Assembly (NCBI GenBank): GCA_946999785.1
Contig: CAMQEO010000004.1
Span: 1 to 38,214, forward strand
Origin: an uncultured Atopobium sp.
GTDB taxonomy: Bacteria; Actinomycetota; Coriobacteriia; Coriobacteriales; Atopobiaceae
DNA: 38,214 bases
Reading direction: 5' to 3'
Shown here one piece after another: positions 7,729-16,494 of this stretch. A program made the position numbers and the translations under genes. Every line of letters starts with the position of its first letter. Within the stretch, counting starts at the first letter, position 1. The notes under the pieces were generated by a model that was given only the letters and a program-made list of their open reading frames with translations, did not search any database and was not told the origin of the DNA.

Positions 7729-7742
7729 CTTAAACACTCAAA

Positions 7743-9449
7743 CTATTTACGATGTTTACGGTAAAAATTAATAAGAGCCTGCGTAGACGCGTCTTGTGTC
7801 GCAAGAGCCTCGTCATCGTGAAATGCTGGCGTAATTTGCTTAGCAAGCTGTTTGCCAAGCTCAACACCCCATTGATCGTAAGAGTCAAGACCCCACACGC
7901 TACCCTCAACAAAAGTGATGTGTTCGTAAAGTGCAATAAGCTCACCAAGTGTATGTGCGTTAAGCTCAACACCAAAAATAGACGTGGTAGGACGATTGCC
8001 GCTAAACATACGAGCAGGAACCATCCACTCGGCAGTACCCTCGGCACGGACTTCATCTGCAGTTTTACCAAATGCCAATGCCTTAGTTTGTGCAAGGAAG
8101 TTGCCTAAAAACAGCTCATGAACATCCTGTTGGTCGTCCTTGGTTGGATGCTTTGTGTTTACAAAACCAATAAAGTCGGCAGGAATGAGATTGGTTCCCT
8201 GGTGAATAAGCTGGTAAAACGCGTGTTGACCGTTAGTGCCTGCTTCACCCCAGAAAATTTCACCCGTTTTAGTGGTTACTGGACTTGCATCCCAACGCGT
8301 TGACTTGCCGTTAGACTCCATAGTAAGCTGCTGCAAATACGCAGGAAAACGATGAAGATATTGGTTATAAGGTAAAACAGCATGGCTTTGAGCACCAAAG
8401 AAGTTAACATACCAAACGTTACAAAGACCCATCATAAATACAACGTTGTCTTCTAATGCAGTTTTGCAGAAGTATGTATCCATATCATGGAATCCTTTAA
8501 GGAATTCCTCAAATACTACAGAGCCAAATGCAATAATTAACGACAGACCCACTGCTGCATCAACAGAGTATCTACCACCAACCCAGTTCCAAAAACCAAA
8601 TGCATTTTCGGGATTGATACCAAACTCAGCAACAAGCTCTAGATTAGTAGATACGGCAACAAAATGCTTAGCAATCGCCTCAGCACGTTTGGCATCGGAG
8701 GCGTCAATAGCTCCTTGTTTTTGCAGACCTTCCAACAACCACGTACGCGCCTCGCGAGCATTGGTCATAGTTTCAAGCGTGGTAAATGTCTTGGACACAA
8801 TGATTACCAGCGTAGTTTCGGGGTCAAGATCCTTGGTTTTTTCGGCCATGTCATTAGGATCAATGTTGGAAACATAACGAACCGACAGTCCTTTTTGAGC
8901 GTAGGGCTTAAGAGCTTCGTATGCCATAACCGGGCCCAAATCCGATCCACCAATACCAATAGAAACAACGGTTTCTATACGTTTGCCAGTAACACCTTTC
9001 CACTGACCCAAGCGAACACGATCTGCAAAGGCATACATACGATCAAGCTCGTGGCGGACATCCTTAACACAGTCTTGACCATCTACTATAAGGCTTCCAA
9101 CCTCGTCAACAGGACGACGAAGCGCAGTATGCAAAACAGCGCGGTCCTCGGTTGTGTTAAGATGCTTACCACTAAACATATCGTCACGGCGCTGTTCAAT
9201 GCCCAATTCTTGAGCAAGCTCACACAAAAGTTGTTTGGTGGTATCGTCAATCAAATTTTTGGATAAATCAAAGTGCAGGTCATTAACTTCATAGGAGTAT
9301 TTTTCTACGCGCTGTGGATCATCTTTAAACCATGAGCGCAGATCTATGCCTTGTGCTTGAAGTTCTTCAAAATGTTTTTGTAACTTTTTCCATGCATTGG
9401 TTGTGGTTGCATCAATAGGTGCTTTTATGTGCGATGTACACGTATTCAT
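7743..9449 (-). CDS. pgi: Glucose-6-phosphate isomerase
   Basis: Interconverts glucose 6-phosphate and fructose 6-phosphate in glycolysis and gluconeogenesis, in the cytosol. The 568-residue length matches the long eubacterial form. The sugar-phosphate binding loop SIGIGGSDLGP, the first family signature WNWVGGRYSVDAA with the catalytic-region residues, and the second signature VWGLDSYDQWGVELGK are all present, and the SKTFTTLETMTN phosphate-binding segment is intact. The start at 9449 has a strong AAGGAG about 7 nt upstream. It is a single gene here, flanked by an intrinsic hairpin and the SRP RNA. Confidence 0.98.
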   Translation of the reverse strand: MNTCTSHIKAPIDATTTNAWKKLQKHFEELQAQGIDLRSWFKDDPQRVEKYSYEVNDLHFDLSKNLIDDTTKQLLCELAQELGIEQRRDDMFSGKHLNTTEDRAVLHTALRRPVDEVGSLIVDGQDCVKDVRHELDRMYAFADRVRLGQWKGVTGKRIETVVSIGIGGSDLGPVMAYEALKPYAQKGLSVRYVSNIDPNDMAEKTKDLDPETTLVIIVSKTFTTLETMTNAREARTWLLEGLQKQGAIDASDAKRAEAIAKHFVAVSTNLELVAEFGINPENAFGFWNWVGGRYSVDAAVGLSLIIAFGSVVFEEFLKGFHDMDTYFCKTALEDNVVFMMGLCNVWYVNFFGAQSHAVLPYNQYLHRFPAYLQQLTMESNGKSTRWDASPVTTKTGEIFWGEAGTNGQHAFYQLIHQGTNLIPADFIGFVNTKHPTKDDQQDVHELFLGNFLAQTKALAFGKTADEVRAEGTAEWMVPARMFSGNRPTTSIFGVELNAHTLGELIALYEHITFVEGSVWGLDSYDQWGVELGKQLAKQITPAFHDDEALATQDASTQALINFYRKHRK

Positions 9450-9546
9450 ACATACTCCTTTTGTTTATGTCCCTTTATAAGTGTAGCGCAAGCACGCAAT
9501 TAATAAAGAATGTTTTTGTATACACACACGCTCTGCAATGATGTAT

Positions 9547-10026
9547 TTACAACGCGTCTGGACGAGCAAGACTTTTCAGTGCGCGCCATGCAGCCTGTTT
9601 GGTAGAAGTGCTTTTAAGTGCTTGACTAAAGTTTCCCAAAGCAAGCACCGTATGCGTGGGAAGATGTTCCAAACAGCCTATTTTTAAGTGATAATTATCC
9701 AAAAACTCTGCTTCATAATCGGCTTGTGCCTGCTCGTCACACAATATAACGTATAGAGGATCTAATACAGTCAAACTTAGCCTTAAGTTTTTTTGAGGGT
9801 GTTTGCATAAAGCTGTGCTTATACCACAAAAATCATTGGGAGCAAAACCAAGAGCCACACACGCTCTGCGCAGCGCCTGCCCATCGTCTTTGTGTAAAAA
9901 CGTATCGGAAGTACAGCAATCTTTATCTAAGAGCTGCTTGACCACAACGATACTTGCATAAGGATTGCCATCAATAAGCACGTTGTCATCAAGCAGACAG
10001 GTAAGCTCTTGTGTTGTTTTGTCCAA
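9547..10026 (-). CDS. Conserved-looking protein of unknown function
   Basis: I do not recognise a family. The 159-residue product is soluble with several cysteines (CLLDD, DKDCCTSD, ALCKH) and mixed alpha/beta character (ASIVVVKQLLD, LRLSLTVLDPLYVILCD). No signal peptide or membrane helix is seen. The frame has no ATG near its 5' end; a TTG at 10026 is the annotated start, and a CTG about 17 codons upstream behind AAAGAGG would give a longer N-terminus. It lies downstream of the divergent trxA promoter region and upstream of pgi, with about 97 bp between its stop and the pgi start. Codon use resembles its neighbours. Confidence 0.6.
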   Translation of the reverse strand: MDKTTQELTCLLDDNVLIDGNPYASIVVVKQLLDKDCCTSDTFLHKDDGQALRRACVALGFAPNDFCGISTALCKHPQKNLRLSLTVLDPLYVILCDEQAQADYEAEFLDNYHLKIGCLEHLPTHTVLALGNFSQALKSTSTKQAAWRALKSLARPDAL

Positions 10027-10342
10027 CAGACTCTGCTTTAATTTTGATTCAAAGTTTTCCAGAACAACGCACCTCTTTACACAAAAAATCGCATATGTTA
10101 AAGCATATCACACACATGATTCCAATTTTTATCAACAAGAGGTAAAATCGAATACGCGGTAAAACATGTTACGTTAAGACGGATTATCAGCACACAAATG
10201 CTCACACTTTTTATGTACACATAAAGAATGAACAAACAGATAAATACGCGTTGAAAACAAGGCATAGGATTGGGTATAACCGTATATATACATAGGCTTT
10301 CATACCGTGGTTTACCATCGGTACAACTTTCAAGGAGTTATT
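10027..10342. promoter_or_regulatory. Intergenic region with trxA promoter
   Basis: This 316-bp gap lies between the start regions of two divergent genes. A plus-strand promoter is visible: TTGAAA (10251-10256), 18-nt spacer, TATAAC (10275-10280), giving a trxA leader of about 55 nt. The remainder is AT-rich and shows no other clear element. Confidence 0.5.
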
Positions 10343-10660
10343 ATGGCACAAGCTATTACTTCAGCTGATTTTGATTCCATCATCAGCTCATCAACCAAAC
10401 CTGTTCTTATTGATTTTTGGGCAACGTGGTGTGGCCCCTGCCGCGCTCTTGGTCCTAAAATCGACGAAATTTCAGAAGAAATGGCTGATAAATTAGCTGT
10501 TTATAAATGCAACGTAGACGAAGAACCTGAGCTTGCTCAACAATTTCAGATTGTCTCAATTCCAACAGTTATTTTATTCAAAGACGGCAACGCTGTTCAT
10601 TCTCTTGTAGGCAATATGCCTAAAGATGAACTTGTCAGCGAAATTGAAGCACATCTTTAA
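10343..10660 (+). CDS. trxA: Thioredoxin
   Basis: A small cytosolic disulfide reductase of 105 residues that keeps protein thiols reduced. The active site WCGPC lies in FWATWCGPCRAL, followed by the conserved VDEEPELAQQF region and the cis-proline loop SIPTVILFKDG. The ATG at 10343 was preferred to an upstream in-frame start because AAGGAG stands about 6 nt before it and the family begins here. It has its own promoter and a downstream hairpin, so it is likely monocistronic. Confidence 0.97.
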   Translation: MAQAITSADFDSIISSSTKPVLIDFWATWCGPCRALGPKIDEISEEMADKLAVYKCNVDEEPELAQQFQIVSIPTVILFKDGNAVHSLVGNMPKDELVSEIEAHL

Positions 10661-10671
10661 CAGAAATCTTG

Positions 10672-10724
10672 CGGACGCATAAGCACCATACTCAGGGCTT
10701 ATGCGTCCGTTATCACGCGTTTTT
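10672..10724 (+). terminator. Terminator-like hairpin after trxA
   Basis: A 13-bp perfect stem (10672-10684 with 10697-10709) follows the trxA stop by 11 nt. A T-run appears about 10 nt later (10720-10724), so the element is an imperfect Rho-independent terminator. Confidence 0.65.
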
Positions 10725-10839
10725 GCTAGATTCTATAGTTTTAATAACAGTCTTACACTTGTACCGTACGCTTGTTATGTAAGCCGTCAGCTTATCTGCA
10801 AACATCAGTCTAATACTCAATTTTACTCGAAGAGGTTTT

Positions 10840-11556
10840 ATGTCTAAGGCCGCAAAACTCAGGCTTTGCTCTTTACCCTCAGAACTTGTAGGGCTTGCCA
10901 AAAAGAACATCCTCATTGTTATAGGTTTTATTGCCACCATTGTTTTTTTAGCCCTTATGGTAGAAATTCTCCAAGGCGATGTAATTGCTTTTGACAACGC
11001 TGCTTATGAACTTATTGTTATACACATGAGAAGATCGTGGCTTACTCCTATTATGCAGTCTATATCCGAACTTGCTCTTCCTGTAGTATTGGCTGTTATG
11101 CTTTTGGCAGTTGAGGCGTTTGCTCCGGGTAAAAAGCCGGGAGTCTGCGCTGCGTGTAACCTTGTTTTAGTTGTTATCATCAATCTTATTCTTAAAGAAA
11201 TCGTGCATCGTCCACGGCCAGACGGATTTCGTCTTATCAGCGAAACAGGTTATAGCTTTCCTTCTGGACACTCCATGATTGCTATGGCGTTCTACGGTTT
11301 GCTTATTTGGATGGTTTGGAATTATGAGCGCGATAAGACGGTCAAATATACCTGCATGTTTGGCTTTACTCTATGCGTTATTGCAGTTGGTATAAGTCGT
11401 GTGTATTTAGGTGTACACTATGCTTCCGATGTTTTGGCAGGTTTTTGCGTGTCGCTTGCGTGGCTTGCTGTCTACACAAGAGTAATTGCGCCTCTTTTTA
11501 TGCTCGAAAAAGACCTTGGAGAAAAAACAACTCACCGCAAAAAACACTTACATTAA
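10840..11556 (+). CDS. PAP2-family membrane phosphatase
   Basis: A 238-residue integral membrane enzyme of the PAP2/undecaprenyl-pyrophosphatase-like family, which removes phosphate from lipid phosphates or pyrophosphates at the outer face of the membrane. The three catalytic motifs are present: KEIVHRPRP (KX6RP), PSGHS, and SRVYLGVHYASDV (SRX5HX3D). Several hydrophobic helices surround them and a basic tail closes the protein. The start has GAAGAGG 5 nt upstream. Whether the substrate is phosphatidic acid, phosphatidylglycerophosphate or undecaprenyl pyrophosphate cannot be told from sequence alone. It is convergent with the phosphoesterase gene. Confidence 0.92.
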   Translation: MSKAAKLRLCSLPSELVGLAKKNILIVIGFIATIVFLALMVEILQGDVIAFDNAAYELIVIHMRRSWLTPIMQSISELALPVVLAVMLLAVEAFAPGKKPGVCAACNLVLVVIINLILKEIVHRPRPDGFRLISETGYSFPSGHSMIAMAFYGLLIWMVWNYERDKTVKYTCMFGFTLCVIAVGISRVYLGVHYASDVLAGFCVSLAWLAVYTRVIAPLFMLEKDLGEKTTHRKKHLH

Positions 11557-11620
11557 TAATTATGGAATGTGTATTACGCTATCTGCTTGCTAAAATCGTA
11601 CTTATTAATATGTTTGTTAC

Positions 11621-12079
11621 CTATGCCGAAAGGTGAATAATTTCGGCAGATTCTATTTTTTTGTCGCTGCAGTATATACGGCCCATAGTTGGTCCTTCTT
11701 CACTACGTGGATATGTGGTACTTCCTGGATTCATAACCAACGTTTCTGTTTTTTGGTCGTGAACAATAAAAGGGATGTGGGTATGACCGCAAATTGCCAC
11801 ATCACAAGTTACCAGATCAAGCCGCTTGCGATAATGACAAACTTGCCATCTTAGACCACTTAAGAAAAAGTGCGTGAGATTCTTTACAAACGAGCCGTAG
11901 TCAAAACCATAATCGTTGTTTCCCTTGGCCATATAAAGCGGCGCTATATGCGACAACACGTCGTAGTCAGAAAGAGAGCACATATCACCTGCGTGAACAA
12001 GCGCGTCTGCACCTTTAATTTGTGCAAGCAAAGCATCCGAGAGATGTCCGTGGGTATCGGATAAAATATCAATACGCAT
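11621..12079 (-). CDS. YfcE/MJ0936-type metallophosphoesterase
   Basis: A cytosolic calcineurin-like phosphodiesterase of 152 residues. The metal-binding motifs appear in order: LSDTHGHL (D and H), HAGD, GNND, the CHYRKR histidine, and CGHTHIP. The family hydrolyses phosphodiesters in vitro, with unclear physiological substrates. The C-terminal MNPGSTTYPR motif is also typical. The start at 12079 has AGAGG 6 nt upstream. It follows the LytTR regulator by 64 bp on the same strand and may share its transcript. Confidence 0.93.
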   Translation of the reverse strand: MRIDILSDTHGHLSDALLAQIKGADALVHAGDMCSLSDYDVLSHIAPLYMAKGNNDYGFDYGSFVKNLTHFFLSGLRWQVCHYRKRLDLVTCDVAICGHTHIPFIVHDQKTETLVMNPGSTTYPRSEEGPTMGRIYCSDKKIESAEIIHLSA

Positions 12080-12143
12080 ATCAGCCTCTTTTCAAAACAC
12101 CACAAGTAAAGATAAAATGTAGGCCCTTCAACCAGCAGATATT

Positions 12144-12887
12144 CTACAAGCCTAAAGCCCTTTTGAGAGACACAACGCGGCGGCGTGATACGGGGATTTT
12201 TTTATCGGGAACGTCTTTGATACCCAATTGCAAAATGCCTGCGGATACCGCCTCAATGTCTTCAACCTGTTCGAGATTAACAATATACCCACGATGAACT
12301 CTAAAAAAGCCGTGATCGGCAAGTTTGGCTTCAAATTTTGCAAGTGAAACTGTAGATAAAAATCGTTCATCAAATGTGTAGATACACGAATAATCATCGC
12401 GCGCTTCTATGTAACGAATGTGTGAAACGGGAATAAGCACTTTTCTGCCATTTTTTTCAACGGGGATTCTCTCAGGTGTAGCATGAGGTGTGCCAGCAGG
12501 CTGCAAATGCTGTTCAACCTTATCAAGAGCGCGAAGCAATCTGTCCATTTCCACTGGTTTCATAAGGTAATCAAGAGCATCTACATCAAAAGCTTCCAAA
12601 GCGTATTCGCTGTATGCAGTAACAAAAACAACCACGGGCGGATTGTTAAGCTTGTGAAGTGCTTCTGCAAGTTGCATGCCCGACATCTTTGGCATAGAAA
12701 TGTCTAAGAATATAACATTGGTTGCCTGTTCTGCGCCTTCTTTGCTGCGTACCAGTGCCTCAACTGCACCACGAGCACTTGACGCCTCTTCTATACGCGC
12801 TACACGGCCGGTTTGTTCAAGCAAGTACTTAAGTTCCGAACGCGCAGGAGCCTCGTCGTCCACAATCAATGCATTAATAACCTGCAT
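12144..12887 (-). CDS. LytTR-family response regulator
   Basis: A transcription factor with an N-terminal receiver domain and a C-terminal LytTR DNA-binding domain (247 residues). The receiver shows the acidic pocket VDDE (10-12), phosphorylation site Asp62 in FLDISMPKMSG, and the TAYSEYALEAF and DYLMKPV switch residues. The LytTR domain includes RYIEARDDYSCIYTFD and FFRVHRGYIVNL. It is encoded downstream of a LytS-like sensor kinase, 158 bp apart, and surely forms a two-component system with it. LytTR regulators often control surface, toxin or transport genes; no target is proven here. Confidence 0.95.
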   Translation of the reverse strand: MQVINALIVDDEAPARSELKYLLEQTGRVARIEEASSARGAVEALVRSKEGAEQATNVIFLDISMPKMSGMQLAEALHKLNNPPVVVFVTAYSEYALEAFDVDALDYLMKPVEMDRLLRALDKVEQHLQPAGTPHATPERIPVEKNGRKVLIPVSHIRYIEARDDYSCIYTFDERFLSTVSLAKFEAKLADHGFFRVHRGYIVNLEQVEDIEAVSAGILQLGIKDVPDKKIPVSRRRVVSLKRALGL

Positions 12888-13045
12888 GTTTCCTCCCTAT
12901 AAGGAATACATCATTACGTTTGTTGTCTTTAGGTATTCAGTATATCACCCCATGTATTATAGCAAGTAACCTAGGGTTGTGCCTTTAAGCATTATATCTA
13001 TGTGAGATAGATTCTTGATGTATAACAACTTATGTATAAGAGGGT

Positions 13046-14386
13046 TTATACACAAGAAGGTCGCGCCTCACGCGAAAGCCTAAGCGTAACGCAGGTTCCC
13101 TCGCCAAGCTTGCTAACTATTTCAACACCTGACCCTGCACCATAAAACCGTTCAATGCGCTCCGCCACGTTGCGCAGGGCAATACCTGTTCCACGAGGAT
13201 CGTGTGTTATTAATGCTTTGGTTGATTGTAATAATCTATCGGCCGTTTCAGAATCCATGCCCAAACCATCATCACACACCGAAATAAGTACATCACGATC
13301 GTCTACTACAGCTAAAATATCAATATGGAGTGGCCCATCGTCTTTCATGGCATGACGAACAGCGTTTTCTACAATTGGCTGTACCATAAAGCCCGGTACT
13401 AAAATGTCTGCACAATCAGGGGCTATACGCTCATTTTCTATAATACGGTCTTCACCAAAGCGCGCTTTTTCTATCTGCAAATATCTGCGTGTCTGTTGCA
13501 ATTCTTCTGAAAACGGAATAAGCGTTTGCGAACTCTCAAGCGTATGACGATAAAAAGACGAAAAATCACGCAGTAAAAGACGAGCTTTTTCTGGATTGGT
13601 TCGTGTAAAAGACGCAATGGTATTAAGCGTATTAAACAAAAAATGAGGGTTTATCTGCGCTTGAAGTGCCTTTACCTCGGCACGTGCCGTAAGTTCGGCC
13701 TGTCTATCCAACTCGTATGCAAGTAACTGCGTAGATAATAATTCTGCTAAACCACACACAATAGTAATTTGAGTATGGGTAATATCTTGTTTACGTGCGT
13801 AATACAATTTTAGCGTTCCAACGCTTTTGTCAGAAACAATTAAAGGCGCTATGATTCCTGCAGGAAACGGCACAAGTTTAGACGATTGGAGAGGCGAAAA
13901 AGAAAATTCGTCCTTCCATTCATCCTGATCTCCTAACGTAAATGTCTGAACGCGTTTGCTTCCCAGCACATTTTTTACAGCACTGCTTACCTTAGCGGCA
14001 ACAGGTACAATTCCCGCTTCGCTTCCCACGTATGCAAGCGTTGTGCGCGTGTCAGTCATAGCAATAGCACTTGCTGCAGTTTCGGACAAAAGTAATTGAC
14101 ATACCGCCATACAACCTTGTTCAGACAAGCCATCGGCCATGTGGACAAGCGTTGCCGATGCAACTCGAAGTGTGCGCTCGGTAGCTTGAAGACGCTTATC
14201 AACAGGTGATACAAGTTGTGCAGTACCCCACGCAACAACAATTGCCAACATCACGCCTGCAAATAAAGCACTTAAAAGATTGGAATGAGCAACCCCCCAA
14301 ACAAGCAGCAACACTAATACAAGCGCAAGCGCAAAAAGCGCGCACATGCGAGGCGAAAAGCTAACATATGAGCTTTGTTTGTGCAT
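13046..14386 (-). CDS. LytS/YehU-type sensor histidine kinase
   Basis: A 446-residue membrane sensor with two N-terminal helices (about 15-33 and 38-57), a GAF-like sensory region (about 85-225), then a His_kinase domain with phospho-acceptor His248 in INPHFLFNTLN. The ATP-binding domain carries N-box VENAVRHAM, G1 DDGLGM and the GTGIALRNV box. Classical LytS has five or six helices in a 5TM domain, so this is a shortened, GAF-linked form. The ATG at 14386 follows GGGAG. It pairs with the LytTR regulator downstream. The signal it senses is unknown. Confidence 0.95.
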   Translation of the reverse strand: MHKQSSYVSFSPRMCALFALALVLVLLLVWGVAHSNLLSALFAGVMLAIVVAWGTAQLVSPVDKRLQATERTLRVASATLVHMADGLSEQGCMAVCQLLLSETAASAIAMTDTRTTLAYVGSEAGIVPVAAKVSSAVKNVLGSKRVQTFTLGDQDEWKDEFSFSPLQSSKLVPFPAGIIAPLIVSDKSVGTLKLYYARKQDITHTQITIVCGLAELLSTQLLAYELDRQAELTARAEVKALQAQINPHFLFNTLNTIASFTRTNPEKARLLLRDFSSFYRHTLESSQTLIPFSEELQQTRRYLQIEKARFGEDRIIENERIAPDCADILVPGFMVQPIVENAVRHAMKDDGPLHIDILAVVDDRDVLISVCDDGLGMDSETADRLLQSTKALITHDPRGTGIALRNVAERIERFYGAGSGVEIVSKLGEGTCVTLRLSREARPSCV

Positions 14387-14508
14387 GTGCTGCGCTCCCT
14401 ACCTGTTGTAATTAACCATGTTTGCACACATAATTGTGCAATACTACATTTTACCGTTGATATTCAATATAGAGAAAAACCCATATATACTACGGTATTT
14501 TTTAATTA

Positions 14509-15186
14509 CTATGCAATAGAGTCCGTTTTTAGAAATTTACCTAACCCAGCCTTAACAAGAGCTTTGTACAAAGGCAAGCCAACAACATACATCACAGCAG
14601 CCTCACCAATGCCCGTGGCAACCACACCAAACACGTACATGGCAACATAAGACGCGTCAAGAGAAATCTCGGTAAAAGGAATGGTATAAAAACCAATACC
14701 CGCAAGTATAAATGGAAGATACGCAGGAACAATAAAAGCATTTGCTACAACCGGCCCCAAAAGTGCCAGAACAGGCTTTTTTCTAAAATGCCAGGTAAAC
14801 CAAGCACCGATGAGCGTTGCAAGCGATCCAAACACTACGTCAAGCAATCCTAAAATACCAGTTGCTGAAAGCGAGATGTTAATGAGATTTGCCAAAACAC
14901 AACCAACAGTTAAACCTACAATAGCCTCAGGACAAAAAAGAGCCAAAACACAAAGAGCTTCCGAGACTCTAAACTGAACAGGCCCCCAGGCTAATCCCGA
15001 AAAAACGCTTAATACTACAAGCGTCATTGCTCCGTACAACGCCGCAACTGTTGCAATTTTTGCAGCTTTTTCTGCACTCATGCTTTTGTGCGACACAGTT
15101 GTACTTGAACAACCATCGCATGCAGGGGTTTTCCCAAGACCCTGTTCGTGTGCAGATGTAAGAGGCTCTGAATTATTTGTATTCAT
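14509..15186 (-). CDS. QueT-family transporter (queuosine precursor or related ligand)
   Basis: A 225-residue membrane protein resembling the QueT family, the substrate-binding (S) component of an energy-coupling-factor-type transporter for queuosine precursors. The signature QFRVSEALCVLALFCPEAI is present, together with GLTVGCVLANLI and several helices; the N-terminal 45 residues are polar and cysteine-containing. ECF S-components normally need the shared EcfA/EcfT module, which is not in this window. The ATG at 15186 is preferred to two preceding GTG codons because the AGGAGG is 8 nt upstream of it. I searched its leader for a preQ1-I riboswitch pattern and found none. Confidence 0.87.
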   Translation of the reverse strand: MNTNNSEPLTSAHEQGLGKTPACDGCSSTTVSHKSMSAEKAAKIATVAALYGAMTLVVLSVFSGLAWGPVQFRVSEALCVLALFCPEAIVGLTVGCVLANLINISLSATGILGLLDVVFGSLATLIGAWFTWHFRKKPVLALLGPVVANAFIVPAYLPFILAGIGFYTIPFTEISLDASYVAMYVFGVVATGIGEAAVMYVVGLPLYKALVKAGLGKFLKTDSIA

Positions 15187-15473
15187 CACCACAACCTCCT
15201 AAGTTTGGGTTTTATATGCGTTTTAACATTGTAACGGTTTTGCTTGGCATAGGAATACTGAAGCGATTAAATTTTCTAACGAAAATAAAAGTACCCACCG
15301 TGCAGAATTTATACACATCTTCTTATAAATATTCGTAAAGACGTATAGACTTTGAATGTGTATCTCTTAAAAGATTCCGTTGTGTAAAAATATGAATTGA
15401 GCATGAAGCACAAGGATATATAGTACTATTCATGCACATAGATGTTCTCATACAAGCAAGGAAAGAGAGAGGT

Positions 15474-16391
15474 ATGGAAGCATTTCAAGACCGACTTAAT
15501 AAAAAAGAGGTTGAGGTAGGCACACGCATTGCTGACAAGCGTGATCATCCAAGTTCGATAAAGTTTTTTCTTATTCTTAATATTGGACTCATTATAAATG
15601 CAGTTGGTATCATGTGTTTTAAAGCGCCAAACCACTTTGCTATGGGCGGCACATCGGGGTTTTCCATTATCTTAGCATATCTATTCCCAAGCCTTCATTT
15701 AAGTGCCTTTATCTGGGCTGTTAATATTCTCTTAGTTGTTTTAGGGCTTATCTTTTTAGATAAAAAAACAGTTGGTTGGTCGGTATATTCTTCTTTAGCC
15801 TTATCGGCTTATGTAACCATCCTTGAGTTTTTTATTCCTATGAGCCAACCCCTTACCAACGATACCTTGCTTGAGCTGGCATTTGCTGTTATTCTGCCCG
15901 CAACAGGAAGCGCCATTGCATTTAATATTGGTGCTTCAACAGGTGGAACCGATATTCTTGCTATGATTTTAAAAAAATATACTGCCGTAGAAATTGGCAA
16001 GGCGCTTATGATTGTCGACGCCATTATTGTTGCTATTTCTGCATATTTATTTGGCCCGCGTATTGGTCTTTATTGTATTTTAGGACATATTGCTAAGGCT
16101 TTTGTGGTTGACACCGTGGTTGAAAGCGTAAGCATTAGAAAAGTTTGCACCATTATCAGCAAAAACCCCGATAGCGTCCTTAATTTCTTAGTCATGCAAC
16201 TTCATCGAACTGCAACTGTTAGAAAAGAATACGGTGGATTTTCGGGTAAACCAGAAATCGAGCTCGTAAGCGTACTCACAAGAAGAGAAGCGGCAAAACT
16301 CCTTATATTTTTACGCGAAAATGACCCCGATGCTTTTACCACCATTGTAAACACCACCGAGATTATCGGGCATGGTTTCAAAGGCTTTTAA
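15474..16391 (+). CDS. YitT family membrane protein (DUF161/DUF2179)
   Basis: A 305-residue integral membrane protein of the YitT family, found widely in Gram-positives with no settled biochemical function. It has an N-terminal set of helices including AVGIMCFKAPNHFAMGG and NIGASTGGTDILAMIL, the family hallmark, and a C-terminal soluble DUF2179 domain (about 225-305) with YGGFSGKPEIELVSVLTRRE. The ATG at 15474 was chosen over one 14 codons upstream because AAGGAAAG stands 8 nt before it, whereas the upstream ATG lacks a good site. It is divergent from the QueT gene. Confidence 0.93.
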   Translation: MEAFQDRLNKKEVEVGTRIADKRDHPSSIKFFLILNIGLIINAVGIMCFKAPNHFAMGGTSGFSIILAYLFPSLHLSAFIWAVNILLVVLGLIFLDKKTVGWSVYSSLALSAYVTILEFFIPMSQPLTNDTLLELAFAVILPATGSAIAFNIGASTGGTDILAMILKKYTAVEIGKALMIVDAIIVAISAYLFGPRIGLYCILGHIAKAFVVDTVVESVSIRKVCTIISKNPDSVLNFLVMQLHRTATVRKEYGGFSGKPEIELVSVLTRREAAKLLIFLRENDPDAFTTIVNTTEIIGHGFKGF

Positions 16392-16494
16392 ATGGTTTTG
16401 CGCGTGGGTGTACTGCTATTTCATGTAGATAAGACATGCCAAACGATGCACAAAACTAAACGACAATTTTAGCGGCGTTTGCTAAAAATAAACG

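Noticed and set aside
13030..13060. DnaA-box-like TTATACACA
   Set aside because: A single AT-rich match in a non-origin context; similar words also occur at about 15308, so it is chance.
15187..15330. preQ1-type riboswitch in front of the QueT gene
   Set aside because: The required first stem and the ACCC/CTA pattern of preQ1-I are missing; only a weak AAACCCAAACTTAGGAGG-like end resembles it.
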